Assembly: GCA_902806595.1 (NCBI GenBank)
Contig: CADCXC010000001.1
Coordinates: 1-64,000 of the forward strand
DNA length: 64,000 nucleotides
From: Pyrenopolyporus hunteri
Taxonomy: Eukaryota > Ascomycota > Sordariomycetes > Xylariales > Hypoxylaceae
Direction of reading: 5' to 3'
Shown here: one piece after another, positions 62,133-64,000 of the stretch
Layout of the letters: every line of letters starts with the position of its first letter
Numbering within the stretch: position 1 is the first letter of the stretch
Made by a program: the position numbers and the translations under genes
Notes under the pieces: generated by a model
Databases searched by the model: none
The model's input: the letters and a program-made list of their open reading frames with translations, nothing else
What the model was told of the DNA's origin: nothing

Positions 62133-63348
62133 CTAAGAGGCCGTTTCCTTGTCCTCATGCTCAAGGTCGATACCACCCATATACATCATGCCCCAAGTCG
62201 TGACACCATCGGTATCTATCTTATCCACAGCCCTGAATCCATAATGCACGTATATATCGCGGGCGCGCTCACCGGCGGCTTCCAGCCATACGGGCATAGC
62301 ACCACCTTCGTTTTGATCCGAAGTGAACCGTTCTATGAACGGAACTATCACTGCCCTAACTAGAGGATAACGGGTTAGCCACATATTCTATTCAAGTAAG
62401 GAGAGTATCTCTCCAGCTGGAGGATAGAATAATAGATCCTTAATCCCAGGCGGCATATTGGGCTCTGCTGGTACTTATTGACATTACAATCAGGAATTCG
62501 TATGCGGATGACGACCCTAAGCGGCCCCCAAGAGTAGTTGATATATCCCAGCAAACACCAATAAATCGAACAGGATACATATCAGCCAGTTCACATTCGC
62601 ATGTCCTATGACATGACCCTTCGATCCATCGTCCCGTAACCCAACCCGAATTAAGGGGGAAAGAGACTCATGGAACTCCACCTCCGATCCAGCCTACACC
62701 CACCCAAAAGGGGCCGTCGCAGAACCTTCAAGCAAGCAAGCAAGCAAGCAAGCAAATAAGAAACCACTCACCAGCACCCGGCACATACTCCCTCTCCGGA
62801 TCCCTCGCCATAAGGCTCAACTTCCAAAATCTGCCACTACTCACCCGGCGCGCGACGGGAAACACACGCTCGCGCATCATCCGCTGGACGCCCTCTACGA
62901 ACCGGGCGTACGCCGGCCTGGCCGCCAGCACCGCCGGGTCCTTGCGGGGCGGCTCGTCCGCGCGCAAGGGCTCCCAGCACGCGACGGCCGCGAAGCCCGC
63001 GGCCTCGGCGACGAACGCGCCGGCGGAGGCGGCCAGCTTGGAGCGCAGCCGCGCGGCGGACGACTCGTAGCCGAGCCGCTGGGCGGCGCGCAGGTCGAGG
63101 TCGGCGACCGATTGCCCGGGAGGCAGGGTTTCGTTCTCGAAGAGGAAGAAGAGCGGGTGTGCGGTGGAGGCGCGCGATACGGCGGCCGCGAGGCCGTGGA
63201 TGTACTGCTCGGAGGTGCCGGTGGTGACGGGCGGGAGGTCCGCAGGTTTTCTTGGAGTCTGGGGAATGGTTTGCGCGGCGATGGCCGGGTTCCTTGGCAG
63301 GCCCGCTGGGGGAGTGGCTGTTTCTGTTGTTACCGAGGTGCCGGCCAT
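62133..63348 (-). CDS. GNAT-type N-acetyltransferase, two exons
   Basis: Exons, on the minus strand: 63,348-62,772 and 62,359-62,133 (267 aa). The 412-base intron starts GTGAGT and ends CCTCTAG; the junction gives PGAG-V193-RAVIVPF. The N-terminal ~45 residues (Thr/Pro-rich) look disordered. Residues ~46-130 contain EQYIHGLAAAVSRAS and LAASAGAFVAEAAGFAAVAC. The region at 173-204 (FWKLSLMARDPEREYVPGAG, then RAVIVPFIERF) corresponds to the acetyl-CoA-binding motif A and helix alpha-3; VWLEAAGERARDIYVHYGFR (216-235) corresponds to motif B with the usual YxxxGFR ending. The motif A turn is GAGV rather than the usual QGxGxG, so it is a divergent member. Acetyl-CoA is the presumed donor; the acceptor is unknown. 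Exon 1 is strikingly GC-rich, exon 2 much less. The intron is long for this organism and contains a CAAG repeat. Confidence 0.85.
62729..62755 (+). repeat. (CAAG)6 microsatellite inside the acetyltransferase intron
   Basis: Six full CAAG units plus a partial one. It lies just inside the 5' end of the intron (about 16 bases after the donor, on the minus strand), where it could vary in length without altering the protein. Confidence 0.9.
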
Positions 63349-64000
63349 TGGCGTTGTTCTCTAGGATATCAGCCAAGGAATCTGGCCTGTGAAAGTATTA
63401 TATTCCGTTTATGTATTTCTAAATACTCGCATAAGTCATCAACTAATTTTCTATGGCCTTAGTGAATTATCGTGGACTGATAGCTTCTGTATTGAGTAGG
63501 AACACACGAAAATCGAGTATAACTTTTTACAGTATATGCCTTAGGAATACATGTAGGGTGTAATCGCGCCCTGTACTATATATGTCGATAAGAGGGGTGT
63601 TCAGGGGTCGATCAACTTGAGTCATATCTGCTACCGATTTCGGTGGTATTGAGTATGAGGCTGCAGCATAAATACGGCGGTCAAATACACCAATAATACC
63701 TTATGATAGGAGGCTTAATGTTAGGATTATCATGAGCATGCCTCGTACCTGGGCTAGGAACTCGCACTAAGCCTCGACATATCCAGATTCTATTGTATTA
63801 CATAGCAGGTTGTTAGGGTGCCATCCAGGACTTCAGCATCGAAGCGACATATCCCGATTTGGAATGATTTTAGCATAAACTGACAGTTCTTAAAACCGCC
63901 AGTTGATCGGTAAAAGGATGCTGCGAAGAAACGTTAGTGCACGTGGTAAATATTATTGTTGAAATTGAATACCAAATGGTACCATCAGGCAGACGCTGCA
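63349..64000. other. Upstream region of the acetyltransferase gene, to the window end
   Basis: About 650 bases of ordinary composition. It should include the acetyltransferase promoter on the minus strand. No further gene, RNA or repeat was recognised before the window ends. Confidence 0.4.

Noticed and set aside
1..64000. CRISPR arrays, bacterial operons or prophage
   Set aside because: The gene structures are eukaryotic; the tandem repeats seen have no unique spacers.

Overview
The window is nuclear DNA from a filamentous ascomycete (Pezizomycotina, most likely a Sordariomycete). The evidence is genes with short GT-AG introns carrying CTAAT/CTGAT-type branch sites, a fungal MET6-type methionine synthase, a UMTA/LaeA-type methyltransferase, a CENP-Q (Fta7) homologue, and a very AT-rich block that looks mutated by repeat-induced point mutation (RIP). 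The exact genus cannot be fixed by reading.

Layout. Positions 1 to about 23,300 are an AT-rich block with no intact gene. Most remaining C residues sit in CG, and CA is scarce. Inside it are five same-orientation copies of a ~260-bp repeat (about 406, 3,257, 14,728, 15,095 and 22,950), which look like degraded LTRs, and an ~83-bp dimeric tandem repeat (about 2,520-3,140). Composition changes abruptly near 23,300 and the gene-bearing part begins.

From left to right the genes are: a CENP-Q/Fta7-like kinetochore protein with many AT-hooks (23,655-25,528, +); an uncharacterised Ser/Arg-rich protein (26,163-26,954, +); a secreted Thr-rich wall-type protein with Gly-Asn repeats (28,994-30,166, -); cobalamin-independent methionine synthase in three exons (33,565-35,988, -); an intron-containing tRNA-Lys(CUU) (38,248-38,338, -); a two-exon unrecognised 1,100-aa protein (39,958-43,314, +); a three-exon SAM-dependent methyltransferase (47,785-48,991, +); a C2H2 zinc-finger regulator that seems to have lost its C-terminal part (52,605-53,724, +) followed by broken coding-like sequence; a Gypsy-type integrase C-terminus relic (about 58,430-58,780, -); and a two-exon GNAT-type acetyltransferase (62,133-63,348, -).

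The genes do not form an obvious cluster. Methionine synthase regenerates methionine for SAM, which the methyltransferase would use, but this is general metabolism rather than a local pathway. Density is low: the ~8.4 kb between the zinc-finger gene and the acetyltransferase holds only relics and simple repeats, many of them variants of TACCTAGG/GGTA. Together with the RIP block this suggests a repeat-flanked, gene-poor chromosomal segment (subtelomeric, pericentromeric or an accessory island; the sequence does not decide which).
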